Source of the DNA: Flavihumibacter solisilvae
GTDB lineage: Bacteria > Bacteroidota > Bacteroidia > Chitinophagales > Chitinophagaceae
Assembly: GCF_000814475.1 (NCBI RefSeq)
Contig: NZ_JSVC01000006.1
Location: forward strand, 62,001 to 126,000
DNA: 64,000 nucleotides
Direction of reading: 5' to 3'
Shown: positions 44,401 through 53,046 of the stretch, in pieces
Position numbering within the stretch: position 1 is the stretch's first letter
How the letters are laid out: every line of letters starts with the position of its first letter
Position numbers and translations under genes: made by a program
Notes under the pieces: generated by a model
What the model saw: the letters and a program-made list of their open reading frames with translations, nothing else
What the model was told of the DNA's origin: nothing
The model's database searches: none

Positions 44401-44763
44401 CAACCCGGGCCGCTCCTCTTTTTTGACATCCGCCGGGGTTACGACAATCGTGTTTTTTGATACGGTAAACCCGACTGGCAGGTTTTTAAAGCAGATCTTT
44501 AATACATCTTCAACAGGGAGGTTGCTGACCTTGATATCGATTTTGCCCGCCTGTTTTAACATGGCGTCCTTATAAAAGAACTTATACCCGGTTTGCCTGT
44601 GGATCTCTTTGAAGATCTTTTTAAGTGACGCGTCCTTTTCAGAAAGGGTCACCAGCTGGCCAAAGCCATCGGCGCTCACCTGCAGGCAGAAGGCGAGTAA
44701 GAATATGGCAGTCAGTTTCATAATCAGCAGCGCCTGCCTGGTGGGCAGAACATTTAAATTCAT
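41452..44763 (-). CDS. SusC/RagA TonB-linked receptor with STN signalling domain
   Basis: With the ATG at 44763 the product has about 1103 residues; an ATG at 44790 adds nine. It has a signal peptide (about 15-35), an STN (secretin/TonB N-terminal) domain (about 40-110, LSEKDASLKKIFKEIHRQTG), a carboxypeptidase-like domain (about 130-210), plug (about 215-330) and barrel ending ILAGLTVSF with terminal Phe. The STN domain contacts an inner-membrane anti-sigma factor, here the FecR at 44924-46105, so this receptor both imports and signals. The gene is separated from fecR by 160 bp containing a hairpin. Confidence 0.95.
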   Translation of the reverse strand: MNLNVLPTRQALLIMKLTAIFLLAFCLQVSADGFGQLVTLSEKDASLKKIFKEIHRQTGYKFFYKDAMLKQAGKIDIKVSNLPVEDVLKICFKNLPVGFTVSKNTIVVTPADVKKEERPGLETPPPIAVKGTLTDESGKPLEGASVRLKGSDVGTSTDASGNFSLELPETGGTLIISYIGYETTEVKVSKSGALKLSLKLAESVEKEVVAIGYGSQKRKEVSGAVASVKVKELSADVSNNLSSALQGRVAGVSVESNGGAPGSGLSVTIRGSSTLGNNNPLVVIDGIPFGSLDGLNPSDIQSIDILKDASAANIYGSRAAGGVIMVTTKMGRRNTTPRIRFNAVYGNNSIPKRMSVLSGEQLTKMFNDNGGAMPAYNGVNTNWQDEIYQNAPSYKANFELTGGSETFLYSLSGSYLKQEGAVIHSDNTTANFRIKSVYEKGRVRIGETFIYNRTGGRMYYGASADQTHSTIITSLVASPTVPVYDPSNPKGGYGMRPPELKNLSNIVAVLDATRNYNNNAGIIVDAFAEIRLIDQLKYKLNVGYSNDRGYGNNYLAPYADGSTTINNPIGNVSSSIYSQWLVENILAYEKTIKKHQFSAMIGYSAQRDTSNSVGATGYYPALGLYGLSAATSWDKPSGYTQSSTRTSQFGRITYAFDDRYSIYGSLRQDASSIFDPAHNKGLFYGLSAAWNLSNEAFFTNSSLSGVIDFLKIRGGVGSLGNDRIALYATQALMATNYNFLTAAGQIIGSIPSGAQSPKDLSWEKSNTTNIGFDANLFNNKLNIVFDWFTKKSNGVLLNVPIPLSTGINAAPAVNAGDIENKGIELSISYGNKTKDWTYNIGWNMTAIKNNMVAVTIGSGKQQFGDLQRGIVGSPLGSFFLIKTAGTFKSADEVDAYVGPNGQKIQPNAAPGDLKFIDFNKDGMIDNNDQQYVGSPIPTFETGLSGNASWKNFDINILFQGVFGNKIYNEPRRWMEKMNEYTNFSSATLNAWSSGKSNSNFPRFILSDPNLNARSNSDRWLESGSYYRLKRLELGYQLPAAFVKDKLGMDRIRVYVSGENLFTVTDYSGYNPDMGNGGNPLNRGFDYGAFPIQRSILAGLTVSF

Positions 44764-44854
44764 AATTTTGGTTTGATTTGGGTTAAACAATAAGCAGTCC
44801 TTACAGATTTGTTTTTATCCCGATTATGATCGGGAGGGATAACCCAAACTTCTT

Positions 44855-44881
44855 GCCGTCCTGTCTCGCACACAGGGCGGC
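44855..44881. terminator. Hairpin between fecR and susC
   Basis: The 10-bp stem GCCGTCCTGT / ACAGGGCGGC (one wobble pair) has a 7-base loop. A smaller hairpin TCCCGAT/ATCGGGA lies at 44818-44835. Neither has a T-run on the minus strand, so they may slow rather than stop transcription from the sigma/FecR operon into susC. Confidence 0.35.
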
Positions 44882-44923
44882 TTTCTGTTCAGGCCACCTG
44901 AATTTTCCTTTGGTTTTCCTTTA

Positions 44924-46105
44924 TTACATAACGATGATTTTTTTTCCTTCAATCCTGAATTTTACACCGGCCAGCTCAATTAGCTTCAACACTTCCGATA
45001 CATTGTCATTACGGCTTACAATACCCGAAAAATGTTCCTCACTTATCTTTCCTTCATAGGTAACTTCAACATCATACCATCTCGAGATCTGCAGCATAAT
45101 GCTTTGAATGGAAAGGCTATTGAAATTGAAGAGCCCATTCTTCCAGGCCATTATTTCATCCGTATCCGGATTCTCATTTATCCCGATCTTCCCTTCCTTA
45201 TTCAACTGCGCCTGCTGCCCGGGAGAAAGCATTGCTGATGCTGCACCACCGGCCACTTTCACTTTGCCTTCCAACAGTGTTACATCTATTGTTCCCTGGT
45301 CACTATAAGCGTTTATATTGAAGTGGGTTCCCAATACTTCGGTGGTTACCCCATTAGTGGTTACTATAAACTTTTTAGCCACATCCTTCGCCACTTCGAA
45401 ATATGCTTCCCCGGTGATCTCCACTTTTCTTTCCTTACTTACAAATGCTGTGGGAAATGTAATGGAGGATCCTGCATTCATTACGACTGCAGTGCCATCT
45501 GCCAGCCGGAGGTTGACGATCTTACTTCCCCTTGGCACCGTGAGTGTATTGTATTGCACAGTCCCCATGCCGGCAACATTATTATAAGCAAGCTGGTCAT
45601 CAGCCATCTTCACCACCTGGGCATTGCCCTGCGAAGCAAGTTGGCCAATTGCCATGCTATCGAGAATGACCTGCTGCCCATTGGCAAGTGTAAGCACGGC
45701 ATTGACTGACCCAGGGGCTGAAACATCCTGTTTCACCGGCCCGATAGTTGGGGTGCTGGCCAGTTCTTTCGGGGAAGGAGACAGCAATAGCCAGGTGGTT
45801 GATCCTGCAATCACCAGGATCACGGCAGCTGCGGCAATGCGCCACCATTTCCGGCCAGGCAGGGTCACGAGCTTTGCAGGTTGCGAGTCTTTCGCATGTA
45901 AAATTGCCTGGAGCATCAGCCCTGCTTTATCGGCCGGCAAAGTTTGTCCGGGTTCAAATTGCTGCCAGGATTCTTCAACCAGCCCGGCGAATTCCCGCTC
46001 ATCTTTGGACTGCTCTATCCAATGCATCAGTTCGTCCTTTTCTGCAGGAGTAATCGTTCCCTGGAAAAAGCGGTTCAACAGTTCCTGTATATTTTGTTCA
46101 GGCAT
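44924..46105 (-). CDS. FecR-family anti-sigma regulator
   Basis: The 393-residue protein has an N-terminal cytosolic anti-sigma region, one membrane helix (WWRIAAAAVILVIAGSTTWLL, about 88-108), a FecR domain (about 175-270, VPRGSKIVNLRLADGTAVVMNAGS and GEAYFEVAKD) and a C-terminal DUF4974 domain (about 320-393, FNFNSLSIQSIMLQISRWYDV) that meets the STN domain of SusC. It relays ligand binding at the receptor to the ECF sigma factor encoded 108 bp upstream. Confidence 0.94.
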   Translation of the reverse strand: MPEQNIQELLNRFFQGTITPAEKDELMHWIEQSKDEREFAGLVEESWQQFEPGQTLPADKAGLMLQAILHAKDSQPAKLVTLPGRKWWRIAAAAVILVIAGSTTWLLLSPSPKELASTPTIGPVKQDVSAPGSVNAVLTLANGQQVILDSMAIGQLASQGNAQVVKMADDQLAYNNVAGMGTVQYNTLTVPRGSKIVNLRLADGTAVVMNAGSSITFPTAFVSKERKVEITGEAYFEVAKDVAKKFIVTTNGVTTEVLGTHFNINAYSDQGTIDVTLLEGKVKVAGGAASAMLSPGQQAQLNKEGKIGINENPDTDEIMAWKNGLFNFNSLSIQSIMLQISRWYDVEVTYEGKISEEHFSGIVSRNDNVSEVLKLIELAGVKFRIEGKKIIVM

Positions 46106-46213
46106 TCCGTATTAATTAATAGGATAATTAGCGCTACCAGTGCCATGTTTTGGGCAAACGCCAATCAATAGACGAACGGGAAGGAAGCACCCCCCAGTCA
46201 AAACCCGTATTTT

Positions 46214-46825
46214 TTAAAAAAAACATTCAGCCGCAACGGCTGCATTCGCCAGGATGGCCAGGTAAAGCGCGCCGGGAGCATGATGGGAAAGCTGCTTGCG
46301 GATGCTCTTCAGCGCAAGTGTCATGTGATTCTGTACTGTGGAAACTGTAATATTAAGCTGCCGGGCTATTTCTTCCTGCCGCAAGCCCTGCTCACGGCTA
46401 AGGGTATACACCAGTCTTTGCTGCCTGGGCAATTGGTCCACTACCGCCTTTACTTTTTCGAGCACCTGCTTTTGCAGCAGTACCTCATCCGCCTGCTTGC
46501 CCGAATCAATTGCACTCCTGCCCAACTCTGATAAAATTGTCGCTTCCATGGCCATACGCCGCAGTCCGCTGATGGCATAGTTGCGTGTCATGGAGTAAAG
46601 GTATGCGCCGAAATTTTCAACATCGTTCAGCTTTTCCCGGTGTGTCCATAATTTAAGAAAGACTTCCTGTGTTACGTCCTGCGCGGATTCCGGCGAACTG
46701 GTTATCCGCAGGATAAAGAAATAGAGTTTATCCTTCCACAAATAAAAAAGGTCGCTGAAGGCCGCTTCATCACCTGAAGCAACCTGCCTGAGCAGTTCTT
46801 TTTCACAAGCAGCAGCATTCCTCAT
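46214..46825 (-). CDS. ECF RNA polymerase sigma-70 factor (cell-surface-signalling type)
   Basis: The 203-residue protein has sigma region 2 (about 15-85, DLFYLWKDKLYFFILR and DVTQEVFLKLWTHREKL) and region 4 (about 120-175, QLPRQQRLVYTLSREQGLRQEEIARQLN). The C-terminal tail ending AAVAAECFF is hydrophobic, as often in this Bacteroidota clade. It is partner to the FecR downstream and should drive the susC-susD-arylsulfotransferase genes. A LacI-like box lies about 82-93 bp upstream. Confidence 0.94.
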   Translation of the reverse strand: MRNAAACEKELLRQVASGDEAAFSDLFYLWKDKLYFFILRITSSPESAQDVTQEVFLKLWTHREKLNDVENFGAYLYSMTRNYAISGLRRMAMEATILSELGRSAIDSGKQADEVLLQKQVLEKVKAVVDQLPRQQRLVYTLSREQGLRQEEIARQLNITVSTVQNHMTLALKSIRKQLSHHAPGALYLAILANAAVAAECFF

Positions 46826-46906
46826 TGGTTCCTTATCGTTTCTTTAGATGGCTATCAATCCGTCCAACTAAAGTAAACTCTTCAAGGCCAAAAAAAAAGG
46901 CGGTAC

Positions 46907-46918
46907 ACAATCGATTGC
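46907..46918. promoter_or_regulatory. LacI-like box upstream of the ECF sigma gene
   Basis: ACAATCGATTGC contains the perfect palindrome CAATCGATTG and fits the RCAA-N4-TTGY layout seen at 7547, 19887, 19909 and 26085. It is in the 117-bp gap between the ABC permease stop and the sigma start. Confidence 0.35.
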
Positions 46919-46942
46919 GTTGATATTACCCTGCTGAAGCTG

Positions 46943-49390
46943 TCATTCTGTCCTCAGGCTTTTCACCGGGTTGGCGATGGCCGCTTTTACTACCTGCAAA
47001 CAGATTGTTGACATGGCAATGAAAACTGCCGCCAGCGCAGACAAAACAAAAACCCACCATTTAATGTCTACCCGGTAAGCAAAATCTTCGAGCCATTTAT
47101 GCATGAAGAACCAGGCAAGTGGAATCGCTATAACGGCTGCGACAAGTACCAGCTTTAAAAAATCTTTCGAAAGCATAACCACGATGCCGGTAACACTTGC
47201 GCCCAATACTTTGCGGACGCCGATCTCTTTTACCCGTTGCTCCGCAGCATAAATGGTCAGTCCCAATAATCCTAATGCCGCAATGAAAATGGCGAGGAGT
47301 GCCACCACAAGAAATATGATCTGCCTGATTTTATCTTCACGGTACAGCAGGTCCCACTGCTTATCGAGGAAATGATATTCGAAAAGGTGACGCTGGTCTA
47401 CACTGTGCAGGATCTCATCCATTTTTTTGATCGTGGCTTCAATATCGCCGCCCGCAAGCTTCACGGTGAAATAGTCGATCACGTGAACAGGATTTTTCCG
47501 GAAGCCCAGCACCATCGGCGCAAGCGGCTCATGCAGTGACTGGAAATTAAAATCTTTCACTATGCCTGCAACAGTTGCAGTGAATGGCTTATCCAGCATG
47601 GAACGATTGTCACCGCCAAACCTGACGGATGGGATTGTTATCGCCTGCCCCAGGGCTTCGGTTATACCAAGTTCCCTTGCAGCACTTTCATTAATTAATA
47701 CGGCAGCTGAATCTGCATTGCCCGATGCGTGAAAGTTCCTGCCATTCAATAACCTGATATTATAGGTTGAAAGAAACTGCTCATCCACGCCAAAGAAATA
47801 CATATCCTTCCCCTCATTTGGATTACTGTTGTTATTATTAACCTTTACAGAAGGAATAGTCTTCCATTCGCCTGGCACCCGCGATGTCACAGCAACAGAC
47901 CTTACCTGTGCAAGTTTTGCAAATTCATTCTTTATTGTTTCAGCACCCAGCCGTACATCGCCACTATTGATATCGATGACCACCAGTTTATCTTTATCAA
48001 AACCCATGTCCTTATTATTTACATACCGCATCTGCTCGTAAATAATAATTGTCGCGGCAATCAAAACAATGGAAATCATAAACTGGAATACAACCAGCGA
48101 CCGGCGCAATGAAATATTCCCCCGTCCCACCTGGATCTTTCCTTTTAACAACGACAAGGGATTAAGTCCCGACTGGAATAAAGCAGGATAAAGTCCCGCC
48201 AGGAATGTAACAATCGCTGTGACCAGGAAAATCCCCGTCCAGATCCGGTAATCGGTATTTGCGCTAATGCTGAGTTCCTTTTCCGTAAATGAATTAAAGG
48301 CCGGCAATAAAGCATTTACCAGCACAAGCGAAAGAACAACGGAAAGAATGGTTACCAGCAATGCCTCTGCAAGAAAATGTTTTAAAAGCTCTACCCTTGA
48401 TGCACCTGAAACTTTGCGGATGGCGATTTCCTTTCCCCTGTTCGTAAACCTCGCCGTTGAAAGGTTCATGTAGTTGATGCAGGCAATAAAAATGATAAAA
48501 CAGGCTACCACAAGAAACACATAGATATAAGAGAGATTCCCCTTTTTGCCGGAATCACCTTCAATATCACCAGAATAAAAATGGATGTCTTTCAATGCCT
48601 GCAATTCAACGTGGCTTTTAGTACCTGCATCAGCTTTATGATTTGCAGTAATAAGGTTATCCAGCTTGTTATTTAATGCCGTGATATCAGTTTTATCCTT
48701 CAACTGGAAGAAGGTAGCAAAAGCACCGGATGACCAGTCAGTCTCAAGAAACTTCCTCGCTTCATCATTTGTCTGCAGGGAAGCTTCTGACACGAGCACA
48801 TTAATGGAAATGCTTGAGTTTGGAGGAAAGTCTTTTAATACTGCCGTTACCTTATAGGGAACATTATCCCAGAACAACAGGACCTTTCCCACTGCGTTTG
48901 AAGTGCCAAAATACTTTTTCGCTGATTCCTCGGTAATGATCACCGAATTGGGTTCGGTTAAGGCTTTGTTCCTGTCGCCGTATAACAAAGGGAAACTAAA
49001 GACACTCATAAAACCGTTACTGCCTGCTGTAAAATCTTCATAGAAAACATTCTCCTTATTCTCAGCCGATGCCACATTGGTACGTCCGTAAACAGAGATC
49101 CGTGCAACATCCTTTATTTCTGGCATATCGGCCGTTGCCCTTGCGGAAACCTGGAAGCCGGTGCCGGACCGCTTTGTAGTTTTTCCCTCCGCAGATGTTT
49201 TGCTTTCTACTACGCGGTATATGCTATCACTATTCTTATGGAACCGGTCAAATGTATGCTCATCAAAAACGAACAATGCAATCAGCAGGAAGCTGGTTAG
49301 GCCGATGGTTAAACCGATTATATTGATGAAGGAAAAAGTCTTATGCTTCCATAAGTTACGGACAGCAGTTTTGAAGTAATTAATAAACAT
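46943..49390 (-). CDS. MacB/FtsX-type ABC transporter permease
   Basis: The 815-residue protein has the Bacteroidota double arrangement: an N-terminal helix (FSFINIIGLTIGLTSFLLIALFV, about 20-42), a MacB periplasmic core domain, a three-helix FtsX block (about 285-400), a second core domain, and a final FtsX block (about 680-810). The motif AIRKVSGASRVELLKHFLAEA repeats near the end as GVRKVLGASVTGIVVML. No ATPase gene is next to it, so it must work with one encoded elsewhere. These permeases often export peptides or act in mechanotransmission. It lies 136 bp after the 1167-residue unknown protein. Confidence 0.92.
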   Translation of the reverse strand: MFINYFKTAVRNLWKHKTFSFINIIGLTIGLTSFLLIALFVFDEHTFDRFHKNSDSIYRVVESKTSAEGKTTKRSGTGFQVSARATADMPEIKDVARISVYGRTNVASAENKENVFYEDFTAGSNGFMSVFSFPLLYGDRNKALTEPNSVIITEESAKKYFGTSNAVGKVLLFWDNVPYKVTAVLKDFPPNSSISINVLVSEASLQTNDEARKFLETDWSSGAFATFFQLKDKTDITALNNKLDNLITANHKADAGTKSHVELQALKDIHFYSGDIEGDSGKKGNLSYIYVFLVVACFIIFIACINYMNLSTARFTNRGKEIAIRKVSGASRVELLKHFLAEALLVTILSVVLSLVLVNALLPAFNSFTEKELSISANTDYRIWTGIFLVTAIVTFLAGLYPALFQSGLNPLSLLKGKIQVGRGNISLRRSLVVFQFMISIVLIAATIIIYEQMRYVNNKDMGFDKDKLVVIDINSGDVRLGAETIKNEFAKLAQVRSVAVTSRVPGEWKTIPSVKVNNNNSNPNEGKDMYFFGVDEQFLSTYNIRLLNGRNFHASGNADSAAVLINESAARELGITEALGQAITIPSVRFGGDNRSMLDKPFTATVAGIVKDFNFQSLHEPLAPMVLGFRKNPVHVIDYFTVKLAGGDIEATIKKMDEILHSVDQRHLFEYHFLDKQWDLLYREDKIRQIIFLVVALLAIFIAALGLLGLTIYAAEQRVKEIGVRKVLGASVTGIVVMLSKDFLKLVLVAAVIAIPLAWFFMHKWLEDFAYRVDIKWWVFVLSALAAVFIAMSTICLQVVKAAIANPVKSLRTE

Positions 49391-49523
49391 AGGAGAGTCT
49401 CTTGCCTACTCAGCATGCAAAAACATGCCACTTATTAGATTACTGATTTTCAACTCATTATATGGGCAAACCGGCCTAAACTGTCCGCTTTTGTTACAAC
49501 AGGGTGACTCAATCCGCTACAGT

Positions 49524-49540
49524 GTGTCAACAGTTGACAC
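49524..49540. repeat. 17-bp palindrome overlapping a stop codon
   Basis: GTGTCAACAGTTGACAC has 8-bp perfect arms about a single central base. It covers the last codons and stop of the minus-strand gene ending at 49527. It could be a weak terminator stem or chance in the C-terminal Cys-Val-Asn-Cys codons. Confidence 0.35.
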
Positions 49541-52500
49541 AACACACTTCCGGCACCGGCTCCAACTGCGAGGTGCGGTAGATCCGCGTATATCCGAGAT
49601 CACCACCGAGTGGATCGGAGTCAGGTTCCGTATTGGGCAGCAGTTCGATCACCATACAACTGAGCGGGGCGTTCTTATCGATCCCGTATTGACCGAGACT
49701 ATCAATGATCTCATTATTGATCCAGTCCGCAATACCCACATGCTGCAGGTACATGAAGTCATTGTGACCGATTCCCATCCGCTTCCGACTTAATAAAATA
49801 TTGCGATGATCCTTATTATCTACTGTTTTCACCTGCGCGTACAGTAATGCCCAGGCTTCGGTCGCAAATCCTGTGGTCAGTTCTTTTCCTTCCAGCACAG
49901 CCCGCGCATACGGGGCGGTTACTGAAACACCCTGGTCATTCCGCGACACGGAACAAACAAGCGAAGGGGCAGGATGCTGCACACCACTTAATCTTATTGT
50001 CCTGCCGAACCTCCCCTGTGCAGTTGACCAGGTGTCTTTATGTCCCACGCAAATTTCATAAGTGAAGAACCCAAATAACTCGGGCGCGTCTCCTGTCATG
50101 CCCGTCGGTAGTGGTAACAGGAAATGCCTTGGATTCTCCCTGTCGGGGTGCGCACAGGGGATCATCTGCTGCATGGCATTCAGTCCCGCGCGATCATCGG
50201 AATGACCGGGAGTGATCACCCTGATCAACTCGGGGTCTATATAGGCGCTCGTCTCCCCTATCTCACCCACATCCACACCCGAATTCACCAGCAGGGGATC
50301 GGGCGCATAAGCTTTTACATACACAAAGTAATTGTCAACCGGGTCGCGCACCGGTTCCTCGAATTCAAGCCAGAGCATTTTCTGTCTTGTCCGGCTCCAG
50401 GCGTAACCGTCATGGTCACGCGTATAATGGGATAAGGCAATACCTGCAGACAGTACCTTAGGCAACTGTGCCGGTATTACTGCAACAGGCAAATGGATCT
50501 CCAGTTCGGGCTTTTCTGGCGGTGCAATTACCGGGTTATGCAGCAGGTTTGGTTCTATCTCATACTTCAGCCTCAGCGGCCTTGGGAAATCATCATTCTT
50601 CGGTTTGGGGTCTACCGCATCTATGAAGACCAATGTAGTCTTACCCCTATCAGCTTCCTGTAAGGCAACACTGCTGGCTGTTCTCAACAAATCGATAGTG
50701 CCGGTCTCCACACCATTCCGCTTTATTGTGAAGCTTTTGTCGTGAAGGGCATTCCACGACCAGTCGCGATTCAGTTCCAGGCTCACGACAACGATCCATT
50801 GTTTGACCAGGTCTGCCTGCGATGAGAAACTGATACTGCCGTTTTCGGGCGATAACAGGTGATTCACTTCCCTGCAACAACCAAACACTACCCGCTGCCC
50901 GGGTTTTCCAAACAAGGTTAATCCATTTGTTTCGAGGTCAATCGCAGCTGCAAGCCTCGACATCATTTTTTCATCCGGTTGCAGCATAATACCCTTCAAA
51001 TGCTTTCCGGGGTTGCCCGCATCCATTGTAAAGAGACCCGACTCGTCATTGCTATCGGCACGTGTAAAGAGTTCAGTTGGTCTTCCATACCGCGCTTCCT
51101 CGCTGCCGAAATATTCCGCAAGCGGATCTTCCTTGCACACAGGCGTCACCGTTATCCGGATATCACGGGCTGTCGGCAGAATGAGGTTACCGGTCGCCGG
51201 GGTAGCAGGCAGATCACCCAAGGTGGCCGGATCATTAAACTTGATCACCCGCGCATCTACAAATGAAAGCCCGAGGTTGATTGGCTCCGTGAGCACTGAA
51301 GGAAAATCCCGCGTCGTCGTATAAAGCGGGTAGAAGGTCTGTGCGCCCAACCCTTTCACCGCAACTTCGATCCGCAATGTCACCACATCAGGATCCGGAT
51401 ACCCGGGCTCGCGTTTGTCCTTCTTCGCGACCGGAAGATCCGCTTCAAGCAGGTCAAGCGCATTATCCAACCCGGTAAACAGCAAAGCAGGATAACCCAG
51501 CAGCGGCCGGTAGATCTTGTAAGTATTCTGTAACGGGTGCACTTTCACCCCAGCTGGTGGAAGGTATCGCCTGAACCTGCATGCAGCATGCTGCGATGGG
51601 ATCGAATGCAGCGGGTTGTCTTTTTCTGTCGGGCCGCCACCGGTCATATCAGCCATCCTCACCCGAAACCTGTAGGTCTTTCCGTAAAGTAATTCCACCT
51701 GGTCGAGCCCAACAGGATTCACGGGGCGTGGTGTTGCCGAGCCCATGCCGTATAACTTCATTGCCCGATCTTCTTTCAAAACAACAGAAGTGCCGTCCCA
51801 CTGCGAAAAATAGGCGGGCAACCAGAAAATCCCTTCCTTGTATCCATCCAGTTGCGTGGGTGCAACCTCCACTCCGAATTCGCCACTGAACTGGCCGAGG
51901 TCCACACCAGCAATGCTCAATTCACCTGCCACTTTGTTCAATGAATGCCATTTGGCAGCGGGATCATCCGCATCCTTCACATCAATACGGTAATTCAGCA
52001 CGCCGACCGGCGCATCAACGATCGGTTCAGCAGAAGCACCGGAATGATCGGGCCTTCGCAGTAAGCGGTTAAGCCATTCGAGCAGCTGCTCGTCTTCCCA
52101 ACCGATCCTGATGCCGAAATCTGATACGGGCGGCAAGCCGTCCTGGTCTGCCTCCAGTACGGGGTTCGACTTCTGCGGCTGCATGCAATGCACAATGTTG
52201 GTGAACCCGTCATCGAAATCCGCAGCCTCCTTAAACAGCACATCAAAATTTCCTGCCTGCACATCATCAGTCACAAAAAACTGGATTGGTGCAAACAGGG
52301 TGCGCTCCACCGAAAGTTTTGGCAGTCGCGCCGCATACTTTTTGATCAGCACTTTATCAGCAGCGGCGTTCCCAAAATAATCGCTGCCGGTAGCGAGATC
52401 GAGATAGATCCAACCACCGTTTTTAAAATAGTCTGCCTGCGGCAGGGGAACCGTGGTTTTGTACAGCATGCCGAGGCGCTTGCACAATTCCGGTTGCCGC

Positions 52501-53030
52501 AGCAGCATGGCATACACTTTCCCCCAGCTGAGGTCATCGTTATTGAAATCCTTCGTGCCGGGGGGACTCTCCTTCTTCATGGCACAGAGGTATTCATCAT
52601 CAACCACCCCGAACCGTGGTGAACGCGGATGCGTAAAATCAAATGCGTTGCGATAACTCTTAGGCAGGTACTTCCTGATAAACGTGCTGTTCTTCGGTAA
52701 GGGCTTCAGCTCATTGGCGGCGATGGTGATATTGAAATTGTCCTTCAGTGCCTGGAAAACCGGCTCGGGGTCATCGGGAAAATCAGTCAGCAGGTCAACC
52801 GAATCCACAACCGTCGATGGTGAAGGCAACAGTTCGAGTGAAGGGATCAGCTTTGCCGCGAATTTCAGTTTGGCCTTTGCAAAAGCCGCAACCGGCGTTC
52901 CGGGGATCAACTCAGTGGTAAAGGGAATCAGCGGATCCTCCCTTGGAACGAAGAGTATATGAAGGGAAATAGAATTCCCGGTGAACTTCTGTGGGAAGCA
53001 AAGGATACTTGCCTTGGTGCCTGAAAGCAT
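49527..53030 (-). CDS. Large protein of unknown function (1167 residues)
   Basis: I do not recognise this protein. It has no signal peptide or membrane segment and looks like a multi-domain soluble beta-rich protein. It includes ESPPGTKDFNNDDLSWGKVY, a central region with LLYGKTYRFRVRMADMTGGG that resembles a fibronectin-like strand, and a late region DPVDNYFVYVKAYAPDPLL. Cysteine clusters are FGCCREVN near the middle and a C-terminal EVCCVNC directly before the stop. The start is an ATG at 53030, 16 bp after the 1623-residue gene, so the two are co-transcribed. Codon use is like the neighbours and the frame is intact. Function is unknown. Confidence 0.85.
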   Translation of the reverse strand: MLSGTKASILCFPQKFTGNSISLHILFVPREDPLIPFTTELIPGTPVAAFAKAKLKFAAKLIPSLELLPSPSTVVDSVDLLTDFPDDPEPVFQALKDNFNITIAANELKPLPKNSTFIRKYLPKSYRNAFDFTHPRSPRFGVVDDEYLCAMKKESPPGTKDFNNDDLSWGKVYAMLLRQPELCKRLGMLYKTTVPLPQADYFKNGGWIYLDLATGSDYFGNAAADKVLIKKYAARLPKLSVERTLFAPIQFFVTDDVQAGNFDVLFKEAADFDDGFTNIVHCMQPQKSNPVLEADQDGLPPVSDFGIRIGWEDEQLLEWLNRLLRRPDHSGASAEPIVDAPVGVLNYRIDVKDADDPAAKWHSLNKVAGELSIAGVDLGQFSGEFGVEVAPTQLDGYKEGIFWLPAYFSQWDGTSVVLKEDRAMKLYGMGSATPRPVNPVGLDQVELLYGKTYRFRVRMADMTGGGPTEKDNPLHSIPSQHAACRFRRYLPPAGVKVHPLQNTYKIYRPLLGYPALLFTGLDNALDLLEADLPVAKKDKREPGYPDPDVVTLRIEVAVKGLGAQTFYPLYTTTRDFPSVLTEPINLGLSFVDARVIKFNDPATLGDLPATPATGNLILPTARDIRITVTPVCKEDPLAEYFGSEEARYGRPTELFTRADSNDESGLFTMDAGNPGKHLKGIMLQPDEKMMSRLAAAIDLETNGLTLFGKPGQRVVFGCCREVNHLLSPENGSISFSSQADLVKQWIVVVSLELNRDWSWNALHDKSFTIKRNGVETGTIDLLRTASSVALQEADRGKTTLVFIDAVDPKPKNDDFPRPLRLKYEIEPNLLHNPVIAPPEKPELEIHLPVAVIPAQLPKVLSAGIALSHYTRDHDGYAWSRTRQKMLWLEFEEPVRDPVDNYFVYVKAYAPDPLLVNSGVDVGEIGETSAYIDPELIRVITPGHSDDRAGLNAMQQMIPCAHPDRENPRHFLLPLPTGMTGDAPELFGFFTYEICVGHKDTWSTAQGRFGRTIRLSGVQHPAPSLVCSVSRNDQGVSVTAPYARAVLEGKELTTGFATEAWALLYAQVKTVDNKDHRNILLSRKRMGIGHNDFMYLQHVGIADWINNEIIDSLGQYGIDKNAPLSCMVIELLPNTEPDSDPLGGDLGYTRIYRTSQLEPVPEVCCVNC

Positions 53031-53046
53031 AACCAGATTTTTAAGT

